Shown here one piece after another: positions 54,401-61,781 of a stretch of 64,000 nt of DNA (positions are counted from its first letter, which is position 1; the number at the start of each line of letters is the position of its first letter). The stretch spans positions 29,019,822-29,083,821 of the forward strand of contig CM046853.1 in the NCBI GenBank assembly GCA_025617745.1, given 5' to 3'. The notes under the pieces are model-generated. The model had not been told where the DNA came from. It did not search any database and saw only the letters and a program-made list of their open reading frames with translations. Made by a program: the position numbers and the translations under genes. Source of the DNA: Heliocidaris erythrogramma. Taxonomy: Eukaryota; Echinodermata; Echinoidea; Camarodonta; Echinometridae.

Positions 54401-57400
54401 TTTCACTGCCATTTTTTGTATAATATGTATCTTATGCAATATTGTCACTGGGGCACATCCCCAGACTTCCAGTCCATTTGAAATGTGAGATTGGATAAAA
54501 GAGTGAAGTAACAATACAAGCACTCATTTTGGAACAAAATGTCTCAATCGATATCTAATCCCCACCTTGTAAATAAATTTTTAGGCATTTTACTCCCAGT
54601 GTTAAAGATCGTATGCTCGATCTGTAATGAAAAACACAAGTCAGAAAAAATTGGAACCAGCGGGATTCGAACCTGTCATCTACTGCTTGCCGGGCAGCGA
54701 CTTAACCACCAGGCTATTCTGGTTCACGGCCAAGTCACGATGAACTGGAATCAAATACCCAAGATCCTCTTCTTTCTGACTCATTAATATTCAAACGGTC
54801 CGCCGTAGACCATGGTTAGTAAACGAAGAAGCTTGATGGGAGGAATTTTAATTTGTAAACAAATTTTTAGGCATTTTACTCCCAGTGTTAAAGATCGTAT
54901 GCTCGATCTGTAATGAAAAACACAAGTCAGAAAAAATTGGAACCAGCGGGATTCGAACCTGTCATCTACTGCTTGCCGGGCAGCGACTTAACCACCAGGC
55001 TATAGATAATTTTTGTATACCGGTAATTCATTTACATACATTGTACCATACCAGCCCAGGGGCAAAATCAAATTCACATCAAGGGAAACCTCCAGTATAT
55101 ATATGCAAGTAATTTCTACACCACAATGGCTTACATGTAGAATGTTGTCTACATATATGCGCTAGGATTTCTTTCCCTTTTTTTGTGGCAAAGCCCCACT
55201 ACAGTAAGCACATCCATGTAGGCCATGATAAAAGATCTATAGATGAAAAAAAAAGACCTTGAGCTCTATTTCAAGAGGAAAGCAGCAGCAAAATATCTCA
55301 TCCCACAAAAAAATGGCACGTCCAAAAGTTAATTATGAATAACTTCGCTGGGGGGCATGCACGCTTCTAGAAGACCATAGAGCCTCTAAAATGTCAACTT
55401 TATTATCTTTGCATTTGATAAAGCATCCTTGACTGTACAGTAAGCAGTGTATCTAATTATAATCTTTGTTTAAGACATCCAATGCACAGTCAACGAACAA
55501 TGCCTTTTTTTTTAAGTCGCATATTTCAAAGGTTCAAGTGTAAAGAACATATACATGTACATGTACATGTCAGTGAGAGCGATATGGTGCACTTTGCATC
55601 TCATTAACCCTGGGTTTGTTTTGAATTACCAACGGACTTCTAGCTCTTTGCGCCTCTAATTAGGCAATTTATGAGCTAAAACTTCCCACATGAACTACAT
55701 GTAATTTGTAGTTATGATTGTCTGAAAAAAATCCTGAAATATGATATTTGTTTTGTAGAGATATAGCATCATTTTGAAATGAAATCATCCAAAAACTATG
55801 TGTCTATTATTTTCTGACACAAGTTTACCCCTCCATAAATATTCACAAAACTTCAATTCATTATCCGGGGGTGTACATGTATAATCCATTTGGAGGAAGT
55901 TTCGCTGATGCGACTTCTTTCTTTGCAGAAATATTACATCTTTTACACATGATATCTTTTAGAGGAAAAAATCATTTCTGATAGTTTTTTGTATCTTTAC
56001 TATTTTGCTCCCCGTAAATATTGGAGGTTTAATGAAACCTGTTCACATATGTACTGAACTGTTTTATTGAAAACCAATTCCACTCCAAACCACACAGTTG
56101 TGGTTAAAGTACTTGAACATCTGCTCCCCACAAATGTACCTGCCCTCCCCTCCCCACCCCACCCCAATACCTTCACATTTTTTGAGAGACAGTGAAGTGT
56201 AGATGTAGATTGATACTCTAATTTGAAAACAAGATTGCTTTCCAGACTGCCATGAGAGAGATGCAGGGTACACTAGGAATAACGTCAGAAAGCTTTATGG
56301 CTTGGGGTTAATCCAATACTCCATATTAGACAAATTAAAATTGCTTCATCATATTTCTTGTTGTTTACCTCACAGGGAAAACCTGGCAAATCTCTACATG
56401 TCTGGAAACACAGTGTGGACCTGTGCATGTACGTTTGCCATGTGTTTCGGATGCTTGAAAATCATATGAGAAACATACATGTGTGAATAATACATGCACA
56501 TGAGCCAAAGTTAATTGCCTCTTTGCTACCGCATTCATGAAACACTTCTATTCAGGGGGAGTGGTGTTCAAGGGCTAAAACAGTGTGAATCTGCTTTAAA
56601 TATTTTGTGGGAGGCATGATGGGTTCTAAGCTGCGACAAGGACATGGAATTCCTTTGAATTTTTTCCTATAACTACATTGTATGATGATTTATGATTTTT
56701 TTTAGAAATGTGGATCGTATACACGTAGATCTCTTAATATTCTTATTGAAAATTGCAAGATCTTTTTTTTCTCTTTAAATATTGATCATTTACAAATTGT
56801 CACTACTTTCAGGGATGTGTCCTTTCTTACATGACAAGACAAAATAATAATCAACTTCCTTGTTTGTAATCATGTCAAAATATTTTAAATAGCACCTTTA
56901 AAGTCAATCTTAAAAGAGCAGTCCATTCAGAAAATAAGTCAGTTTTATTAAAAGCAGAAAAATAAACAGATCAGTAACATTTTTTTTTTTGGGGGGGGGG
57001 AAATGAAATTTATGAAATTTTACGTACAGAACATATGGGGAAATTACTCAAAACGAACAGTACAGAGTTACCAATTTGTGTTTGATCGATTAAAACTGTA
57101 GAGATTCATAACTCACATATATCCCTGATGAATAGCAGACTTCCCTAAAACTTGCACTGATCTGTATCTCTCATTTAATGATAAAACAATTCATTTTCAG
57201 GGTACACTTCATCTATAAATCTGCACTATTTTAAAACTTTACAAAGGTATGATAAAGAAAATGCACACTGTACATTTACACCAGTGTTCCTTTATCACAC
57301 TTTTTTAAAATAATTTCTTTGACTTCACAAACTTTTGAAGTACATTGCCATGAACAATTCATTATCATAAAAGTATGCTTGTTCAAGTCCTAATTTAGAT

Positions 57401-60051
57401 TTTGGAATGGTGTTTCATGAAACAGAAATACATGAAAATGTATGTAAATAAGACAAGCATACATTTCTGTAAGTTTTCGTTAAAGACAAAGTTGAGTTCC
57501 GGTCATGCGATTGCAATTTAAAAGAAATTGTCTCAGAGAAATTGGGAAAGATTGATATCTGCATAATAATTTGTCTATAATGTGAGGTTTTGGAATCATC
57601 AAAATGATAAAAAATTGGCTCAATCTTGCTGAAAAGCATGTGCATTGCACACAGAAATGGGAATATGGGACTACACACACATGTGGCATGAAGGTTCAGC
57701 TCAAACACTTCAGCTATTTCTCGTCATATTTTGAAAATGAGGGTATTGGAAGAGCAATCCTTTTCAGGGGACATTTCTACTATGATGTTCTTCCAAACTG
57801 ACATAAAAGAAATGAGAAGGTTCACAAATAATTTTTCACCTTTCCCAGAACTCAACCTGGAGCTGAACAAACTCTGGCAATAACATACATGCATACTCTA
57901 TGCACAAAAACAAAATCTGGGCAATGTACATGATGTATGTATGCCTAATATTATCATGCCAAGTTACAATGTAACTGAAATAGTAAAGTCTAGGAATGAA
58001 CGAATGATGCATCAACTGGATCATGAGATCAAATCAGTCATGATAAATACCACAATACAGAGGTTAAAAAATAAATTCCTACCTTGTTTCTGGATGAGGA
58101 TTTCATTTTCATAGTTGGGGTGAGTGTACCAGAAGGAATAGCATCTATCATTAGCCTCTGGACAAAAGATGGTGGCATTGTCTTGCTGGATGATTCCCAT
58201 CACCTCATCTTGGCTGGGGTTCATGGGGTTATTCTGGTTCTCAGCTGGGTAGTAGGCACAGTAGATGGCATCTCCAGAATGGGTAAACAGAGCTAGAAAA
58301 CGTGGGAGTATACCACAACAAAAAGTTATTTTTTGACGTGACAAGTTTATTAATAAGAGATTACAGAAGGGGAGAGGGAGAGATAGAGATAGGGGGGGGG
58401 GGGGCAGAGAGAGGGGAGGCAGGGGACAAATATGACATGTGTATACACATAAACACACAACCACACATGACTATCAATGTAGTCAACCTCGCTTAAGTCG
58501 ACATCGCACGTGTCGAATAGTCGCTCAAGTCAATGAAAATAAGTCCCAATTTATCCTCATAGACTTACGTGGGTTAATCCTTTGTACAAGTCGATTTTTG
58601 TAGGTCGAATACTCGCCTATATCAATCAAATTCTGAGAACAATACCATGAAAAAGCATTAAATTTACACCGTGCAAGTCGAACTAGACGGCGATGTGAAA
58701 TCAATCTGTTGAAACTGCCAGACGCCGATTTTGTTTACAAAAATTCCCCGACTTGCTGGCGCGATCTCCACGTCCTCTCTCGAGCACTCTCTTGCGCTCA
58801 CATGTGAAGAACAAAATGTCATGTGTTAAGTCATGTCTGCAGGGCCGGCCGGCCGGCCGGACGGATCCGTACCTGCATGCAGTTTTATTGCCTTCACGGC
58901 CATGTGCATATAAATGGATGTAAGGGAGGATTTAATACATTGAAATTAATCACTGGACGTGTCTGGTTTTATTCTTTATTGTCCAACTTCTAACAGGAGT
59001 GTGAAGTAATATACTGGGTACATGAAAGGTATAGTACATGTATGTTCTTATTTTCTTGATGTTGGCACAATATAAATCATGGTACATTATGTGATGAGAA
59101 CTCCCAATCGATCAAACCCCCGGCCACAGTCCACACTGCGGCGTCCCTGTGTTATACACGCATAAGTTGGATTTTCTTCGACTTCCGCACAAGTCGAAAA
59201 TCGCCTATGACGACGCATTTCACTCAGTCCCGTCATGATCGACTTAGGCGAGGTTGACTGTATTCCCTTTTTCATGGCACAACATATCAGAGAATTTGTA
59301 AACAAATTTTTAGGCATTTTACTCCCAGTGTTAAAGATCGTATGCTCGATCTGTAATGAAAAACACAAGTCAGAAAAAATTGGAACCAGCGGGATTCGAA
59401 CCTGTCATCTACTGCTTGCCGGGCAGTGACTTAACCACCAGGCACACTGGGAGTAAAATGCCTAAAAATTTGTTTACAAATTAAAATTTCTCCCATCAAG
59501 CTTCTTCGTTTAATATCAGAGAATGTTTGAAAATCAGTTGTTGCCAATATTCATCAGAGTCTTCGCAAATGTAGTACATGGTATACATGGTATAAAATGT
59601 ACACACGCGTTAAGTCAGATTTTCTTCGACTTCCGCACAAGTCGAAAATCGCTTAAGTCGACGCATTTCACTCAGTCCCATCATGATCGACTTAGGCGAG
59701 GTTGACTACATTCATCCCATCTATTTCTCAGGAAATTGAAAATAAATGCATTATGAAATAACCTTTGCATAACATTCGACTGCAAATTTCTGAAGAGGTC
59801 ATTAACATATGACACATTCATACATTAAAGTATGTGTCATGTCGGGGAAATGCTTTAATTAGTAATATACATGTATGTACATCAATTTCTGTATCAGGAT
59901 GATATTGAAAAGCCCACACTTTACATGCATGTGACCTTGAAAAGTAGATAATTTCTTGCCAAAATAAAGATGAGCTTACATGAACATCACCATCTCCACT
60001 GAATGTATACTTACCAAACACAATACTGCAGATGAAAATTAATGTCTTCAT
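30173..60051 (-). CDS. BMPR2: BMP receptor type II (nine exons, complete)
   Basis: BMPR2 is the plasma-membrane serine/threonine kinase that binds BMP ligands and phosphorylates type I receptors, leading to Smad1/5 signalling. Minus-strand coding exons: 60015-60051, 58083-58292, 44676-44873, 38240-38468, 34856-35184, 34241-34401, 33431-33581, 32472-32605 and 30173-31792. They total 3069 bases (1022 residues) with all phases consistent. Seen: a signal peptide (about 1-13); an ectodomain with ten cysteines (24, 56, 63, 84, 94, 99, 120, 121, 122, 127) and NxS/T sites at 51, 98, 114 and 130; a membrane helix at about 162-184; and a kinase from about 214 with VAVK K242, HRDINSRN D345, DFG D363, SPE and EDCWD. 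A roughly 500-residue tail separates BMPR2 from activin type II receptors. Very large introns hold nested transposons. Length is close to the human protein (1038). Confidence 0.95.
31793..32471. other. BMPR2 intron 8
   Basis: AT-rich intron; nothing recognised beyond short simple runs. Confidence 0.6.
32472..32605 (-). CDS. BMPR2: BMPR2 coding exon 8
   Basis: It encodes residues 439-483. [20 protein letters not shown] and [20 protein letters not shown] match kinase subdomain X. The acceptor is TGTACAG and the donor GTAAGA. Confidence 0.94.
32765..33035. repeat. Dispersed repeat D, copy 1 (BMPR2 intron 7)
   Basis: About 270 bp closely similar to 57483-57800 in intron 2, sharing GTCATGCGATT, TGTGAGGTTTTGGAATCATC and GAGCAATCCTTTTCAGGGGA. 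Its type is unknown; no ends or duplication were resolved. Confidence 0.7.
33431..33581 (-). CDS. BMPR2: BMPR2 coding exon 7 (activation segment)
   Basis: It encodes residues 389-438. [38 protein letters not shown] and CKDLYP are near identical to the family. Confidence 0.95.
33582..34240. other. BMPR2 intron 6
   Basis: AT-rich; no element or RNA gene is seen. Confidence 0.6.
34241..34401 (-). CDS. BMPR2: BMPR2 coding exon 6 (catalytic and DFG loops)
   Basis: It encodes residues 335-388. [16 protein letters not shown] contains catalytic D345; [11 protein letters not shown] contains metal-binding D363. It ends GDNSTITD, like the EEDNAAISE region of vertebrate BMPR2. Confidence 0.94.
34402..34855. 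other. BMPR2 intron 5
   Basis: AT-rich; no element or RNA gene is seen. Confidence 0.6.
34856..35184 (-). CDS. BMPR2: BMPR2 coding exon 5 (kinase N-lobe)
   Basis: It encodes residues 225-334. [19 protein letters not shown] holds K242. [33 protein letters not shown] and [14 protein letters not shown] follow. The loop reads GQGRYC where the third glycine is expected. Confidence 0.94.
35579..35755. mobile_element. Palindromic MITE
   Basis: About 177 bp in BMPR2 intron 4. Its ends pair: ATATCATTTTGAATGGCCTT...GTGGGATACAAGGGTA against TACCCTTGTGTCCCAC...AAGTCATTCAATATCAT. Non-coding; the flanking duplication is uncertain within TAATA-rich DNA. Confidence 0.65.
35958..36066. repeat. Short tandem repeat, about 50-bp period
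   Basis: AAACCATGAGATA recurs at about 35955, 36004 and 36056, with TTGCACGGTCATCC and GGTA-TTTT between. Two full units plus a partial. Confidence 0.75.
36214..38137. mobile_element. Pearl/Helentron-like element, family 3, with nested insert
   Basis: The left end ATACCCCCGCC and right end GGCGGGGGTAT are inverted copies. The right end also forms a hairpin (ACCCCCCTTCAAA/TTTGGCGGGGGT) next to an (ACCG)n run. In between are tandem units of about 110-160 bp, each with GTTCGATCCGCAAG, ATGCCGTTACCATGGCAACG and TTTCATGACTTTCGGTC. A 1.3 kb pogo-like element (36271-37597) is inserted near the left end. No protein. Confidence 0.75.
36271..37597. mobile_element. TA-flanked pogo/Tigger-like non-autonomous element
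   Basis: A 1327-bp insert with inverted ends CAGTCAAACCTGTCTATAGC and its complement, bordered by TA (36269-36270 and 37598-37599). Near both ends GGCCGCTATAGACAGGT is repeated several times. The surrounding repeat units read GGAAGTAGTTCG without it, giving an exact empty site. No transposase is visible. Confidence 0.82.
38240..38468 (-). CDS. BMPR2: BMPR2 coding exon 4 (membrane helix, kinase start)
   Basis: It encodes residues 149-224 plus two bases. The hydrophobic run [20 protein letters not shown] and a basic stop-transfer FRMRLR are followed by [16 protein letters not shown], the start of the nucleotide loop. Confidence 0.93.
38889..38960 (+). ncRNA. Degenerate tRNA-like sequence (Arg-like)
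   Basis: A-box-like TGGCGCAATCGG at 38896 and B-box-like GAGTTCGAATCTC at 38939, spaced as in a tRNA. A partial acceptor pairing, TCTG/CAGA, is present. TGGCGCAAT is typical of tRNA-Arg. Stems are imperfect and no terminator follows closely, so a pseudogene or SINE head is likely. Confidence 0.4.
39255..39768. mobile_element. Composite palindrome-plus-body MITE, copy 2
   Basis: An inverted relative of 27222-27716. A body bounded by TTATAAAACGGGT and ACCCGTTTTATAAA comes first, then the palindrome from ATTAATACATGGTTG to CCAACCATGTAA. The palindrome in this copy has extra CACTCGGCTTGCGCC in its loop. Confidence 0.75.
40260..40408. mobile_element. TA-flanked CTGTAAAA MITE, copy 1
   Basis: 149 bp with inverted ends CTGTAAAACCGAAA and TTTCTGGCTTTACAG between TA dinucleotides, in BMPR2 intron 3. 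The end sequence is shared with 48669-48868. Confidence 0.7.
41754..41955. mobile_element. Foldback array of CTATTCATAAGGACC words
   Basis: About 200 bp composed almost wholly of CTATTCATAAGGACC and its complement in alternating orientation, with paired ends GGACCGCTATTCAT/ATGAATAGCGAGCGGACC. A MITE is likely; the target duplication was not resolved. Confidence 0.6.
42216..43112 (-). mobile_element. Pearl/Helentron-like element, family 1, copy 2
   Basis: About 897 bp, the reverse complement of the 18816 copy: TATGCCTCTGCCTAAATTCA, tandem units, a short GACGGAC microsatellite, then the hairpin and GGAGGCATA. Nearly full length and the same size as copy 1. Confidence 0.75.
43113..44675. other. 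Remainder of BMPR2 intron 3
   Basis: Mostly unassigned AT-rich DNA. 44450-44575 holds a two-unit tandem repeat of about 66 bp (GGATAGCATTAAAATTAC...CATACAATGAA). No gene is seen. Elsewhere in intron 3, GATAGCGTTCATATTA occurs twice (40690 and 40803), a possible small repeat. Confidence 0.5.
44676..44873 (-). CDS. BMPR2: BMPR2 coding exon 3 (ectodomain, second half)
   Basis: It encodes residues 83-148. [17 protein letters not shown] and [11 protein letters not shown] hold seven cysteines, including the CCC-x4-CN finish of three-finger type II receptor domains. The acceptor is ATGTAG and the donor GTAAGT. Confidence 0.93.
45127..45270. repeat. Dispersed repeat E, copy 1
   Basis: Similar in inverse orientation to 63525-63665: TTACGTAAACAAATTGTTAA, GCAAATTAGGCAGGACGGAG and TGAAAGCTTTCA are shared. 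Type unknown. Confidence 0.65.
45832..45898. repeat. (TACATG)n cluster
   Basis: Adjoining runs of the self-complementary hexamer TACATG. Similar short runs recur at about 48596, 50884 and 55551 and throughout the window. Confidence 0.8.
46000..47107. mobile_element. TTAA family A element split by a hAT-like insert
   Basis: The two parts, 46000-46090 and 46838-47107, together match 47661-48060 in inverse orientation. TTAA lies at 45996-45999 and 47108-47111. The ends CCTTTAAGGACAGGAATT and GCGAATGGG are consistent with family A. Confidence 0.75.
46091..46829. mobile_element. hAT-like non-autonomous element with 8-bp duplication
   Basis: 739 bp with perfect 14-bp inverted ends CAGTGTTATAGCTA/TAGCTATAACACTG. 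TGCTACAT is directly repeated at 46083-46090 and 46830-46837. An 8-bp duplication and CAG-start ends are hAT hallmarks. No transposase is seen. Confidence 0.9.
47661..48060. mobile_element. TTAA family A element, intact copy
   Basis: 400 bp between TTAA at 47657-47660 and 48061-48064. The ends CCCTTTCGAGACA and TGTCCTGAAAGGG are inverted copies. It is similar throughout to 2874-3257. Confidence 0.8.
48669..48868. mobile_element. TA-flanked CTGTAAAA MITE, copy 2
   Basis: 200 bp with ends CTGTAAAAGTGGAAATTTTC and GAAATATTCCACGTTTACAG between TA dinucleotides. The interior is rich in CGCG words. Confidence 0.75.
48919..49859 (-). mobile_element. Pearl/Helentron-like element, family 1, copy 3
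   Basis: TATGCCTCCGCC to GGTGGAGGCATA, with about five tandem units of 120-150 bp sharing AACCATTTTTATGTA, TTTGACCTTGAGACC and CATACATGGGCCAAGTTA, then a (GGAC)n run and a hairpin. The units differ from those of copies 1 and 2, so this is a diverged subfamily. Confidence 0.72.
50067..50091. repeat. T/G homopolymer runs
   Basis: Adjoining poly-T and poly-G runs in BMPR2 intron 2; a similar pair occurs at 56981-57000. Confidence 0.85.
51451..51500. repeat. (GA)n microsatellite
   Basis: GA dinucleotide repeat in BMPR2 intron 2. Confidence 0.92.
51719..52235. mobile_element. Long foldback MITE (family C), copy 2
   Basis: About 515 bp. The left end TTAAAGGGAAATTCCATCCT and right end GGGTGAAATTTTCCTTCAAA are inverted relatives, and AGATCAGTGAAGC-type arms lie inside. 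It shares the ACACAAATTGGCAACTCTGT core with 28860-29374. Confidence 0.65.
52236..53720. other. Unassigned part of BMPR2 intron 2
   Basis: AT-rich with frequent TACATG words; 53100-53320 is slightly GC-richer. I see no element ends or exon. Confidence 0.45.
53727..54530 (-). mobile_element. CR1/L2-like LINE, 3' fragment
   Basis: An open frame at 54044-54523 (159 codons) encodes the RT C-terminal end: [63 protein letters not shown] and a final [10 protein letters not shown]. The tail is (TTCA)n at about 53727-53747 on this strand. The 5' part is missing. It is related in form to 8780-9966. Confidence 0.82.
54566..54725 (-). mobile_element. tRNA-bearing repeat, copy 1
   Basis: Minus strand: a 72-base tRNA-like head (54654-54725) followed by a body ending AAATTTATTTACAAG. 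The head has a perfect 7-bp acceptor (GAACCAG/CTGGTTC), an A-box-like TAGCCTGGTGG, a perfect B box GGTTCGAATCC, and TTTTTT three bases after the acceptor. The T stem is imperfect. It matches 54852-55003 over about 150 bp with very few differences. Confidence 0.7.
54654..54725 (-). ncRNA. tRNA-like sequence, best-preserved copy
   Basis: The length is 72 bases; the loop CCGGCAA would give anticodon GGC (Ala), but position 33 is C, not T. The D and T stems carry mismatches. A T6 run could terminate Pol III. A working tRNA is unlikely; a SINE-type promoter is plausible. Confidence 0.45.
54820..55003 (-). mobile_element. tRNA-bearing repeat, copy 2
   Basis: A direct repeat of copy 1, 286 bp away. 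It extends further on the body side with TAAACGAAGAAGCTTGATGG, the arm sequence seen on the opposite side in the 59 kb copy. The tRNA-like head lacks its 5' acceptor strand. Confidence 0.7.
56911..57213. mobile_element. Long foldback MITE (family C), shortened copy 3
   Basis: Similar to 51719-52235 at both arms and in the TTACCAATTTGTGTTTGAT core, but about 200 bp shorter inside. Poly-T/poly-G at 56981-57000 interrupts it. Confidence 0.55.
57483..57800. repeat. Dispersed repeat D, copy 2
   Basis: A relative of 32765-33035, with a roughly 30-bp insertion around GTGGCATGAAGG. Both lie in BMPR2 introns. Confidence 0.7.
58083..58292 (-). CDS. BMPR2: BMPR2 coding exon 2 (ectodomain, first half)
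   Basis: It encodes residues 13-82. [31 protein letters not shown] and [17 protein letters not shown] parallel the CAFKDPYQ...NGTILC...TCYGLWEKS...INLVKQ pattern. C24, C56 and C63 and the N51 sequon are here. Confidence 0.92.
58375..58425. repeat. GA/G-rich simple repeat
   Basis: A GAGAGATAGAGATA run followed by poly-G and GAGAGAGG, in BMPR2 intron 1. Confidence 0.85.
58482..59260. mobile_element. TA-flanked pogo-like element with AAGTCGA repeats
   Basis: 779 bp in BMPR2 intron 1 with inverted ends GTCAACCTCGCTTAAGTCGA and, reversed, GTCAACCTCGCCTAAGTCGA. TA borders both sides, though the left end lacks the CA present at the right. Interior AGTCGA/TCGACT words recur. A (GGCC)n run sits at 58842-58862. 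Confidence 0.7.
59262..59585. repeat. Interrupted copy of the 22745 repeat
   Basis: Segments 59262-59295 and 59513-59583 together match 22745-22837. The break is filled by the tRNA-bearing element with a 12-bp target duplication. Confidence 0.85.
59296..59512 (-). mobile_element. tRNA-bearing foldback element, copy 3, with 12-bp duplication
   Basis: A 217-bp insert. ATATCAGAGAAT is perfectly repeated at 59284-59295 and 59513-59524. A 36-bp arm (TTGTAAACAAATTTTTAGGC on to CTCCCAGTG) starts the plus-strand insert and reappears inverted at 59446-59482, then ATTTCTCCCATCAAGCTTC. Between the arms lie the body and the tRNA-like head without its 5' acceptor strand. The B box GGTTCGAATCC and T6 run are present. 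Confidence 0.85.
59612..59712. mobile_element. Truncated right end of the AAGTCGA pogo-like element
   Basis: About 100 bp nearly identical to 59155-59258, ending CGACTTAGGCGAGGTTGACT. It lacks a left end. Confidence 0.75.
60015..60051 (-). CDS. BMPR2: BMPR2 coding exon 1 (signal peptide)
   Basis: A 37-base coding part: [12 protein letters not shown] plus one base, a short hydrophobic signal peptide. The donor GTAAGT is in phase 1, which fits exon 2. Confidence 0.85.
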
Positions 60052-61781
60052 ATTGAAATCTGGTTTGTCGACAGCTTCAAACCTCTAAAACAATAAAGCA
60101 GACCTCTGCTGCATTGTAGGAATGGCAGGGCTACATGTCTTTTTCTCCACCAAACTTCCGTTTTCTCCGCCTGAAATAAAAAATGAATAAGAGAATACAA
60201 ATCTATATGCCTGGCAAATCTATTCTAACCTATGGTGCTACAAATGTTTAGCACATCGCAGGAGAGCTCTACACACGTCTGCATTACTTTTCATTAGGCC
60301 AAAGTTTGAAAATATCACAAATATCATACATGTACAACATAAAATCACAAACTCTACTCATACTTCAATGAAAATCAATAATAAATCGTATATTCAATAT
60401 TTCCTTGGCACAAATTTGTGATATACACTCAAGAACGATCTTTTCTCTGTGCTGGTTATGACTCGAAAACGGAGTGCAAATGGACGAGCCAATCGAACAT
60501 ACAATATGTATGACGGGGCATTTGTGTGTCAAATTTAACCAGTCATTTTGCTGTTGGATTGTATGAAAAATAATATGCTTTAAATTCATTTTAAAAACAG
60601 TAGATATATGCAATTTGCATAATTGTCAAACTATCTTGTGAAATAACTATATCAATTTGCATGAAAAGTTGTTTGATTTACTGTTTGAAAGTGACCTGTC
60701 TATACAACCAACCTGTTCGGACACAATATGTGCATTAAGTCCATGTACACATGGGTAAGCACCACTGTGCACCCTCAGTCATGCTTCAACACTTTAGAAA
60801 GGATAGTTCACGATGTACATTATTGCCTTTTTGTTTCATCAGAAAATATTCAAATCGTAAAATCGATCTCCCTTCCACAAGTTCATGAATTTTTTATTGC
60901 AGAATAAATAGAGTTTGTGGTATTTGTGAAATTTCCAAACTCCAGTCCAATGATAAGTCTTTTTCAGCTCTGCCTGTATTTGATTTACGACTTGTATTTT
61001 GCTTCAAAGCTTCAGGGTACCTCACCCTTCATGCCCATAAGCATAGTGGTTATTAAAAAGACAGGCAGAGAATAACATTATCTGATGATTGCTGAGAGTG
61101 CAGGAGGGTTCCATCTGTCTTGGAAGAGCTTCAAAAGTACAAAAAAATATTACAAAACTTCTCAAAACAGACCAATTTTTCTGTCTCGTCCGATGTATGC
61201 TACGGGTATCATAACATTATGTGAGTCAATGATATTTCCAGATCTACGGTAGTGCAACATAGAGTTAACAATCGCGAGTTCAAATTATTTTCCATCCTAT
61301 TCTCTCCAAAAATTTACACATTTTGTTACCATGGTCTTTTTTAATATTTGCAAGCTGGAAAGGACTGGGCTTAAATTGATAAAGAGGAGTAACAGGAGAT
61401 GAAAGAAGATGATTAACAAAGAAAAGAAGATGATTAACAAAGAAAACAAAATTCCCATGGCATTGGTTTTCTGAGATTTTTAATGAAATCCACAACTCAT
61501 TCACTCCGCACAGTCAGTAGCACTGTTCCATGTACATGGAACAGAATTTTACATGGGCATCGTTATCGAGTTGTCGACTTGATTTTAAACTTTAATCTTT
61601 ATTATTATTTTATTTGGCAAATCAAATATACAAATATAATTGACAATGACAACAAAATTGTGTAACAATAAAAGTCAATGATAAATAGAGTAAGGGAAGG
61701 ATTATTCGGCCACTTAGGACAAAATCCTATTTCAGGACCCTTTATTTCACATTTATTGTCCTTTCTTACTCAAATCATGGA
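60052..61781 (-). other. BMPR2 upstream region
   Basis: It should contain the BMPR2 5' UTR and promoter. No TATA box, CpG cluster or coding exon was recognised; it is AT-rich throughout. An upstream non-coding exon cannot be excluded. Confidence 0.4.
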
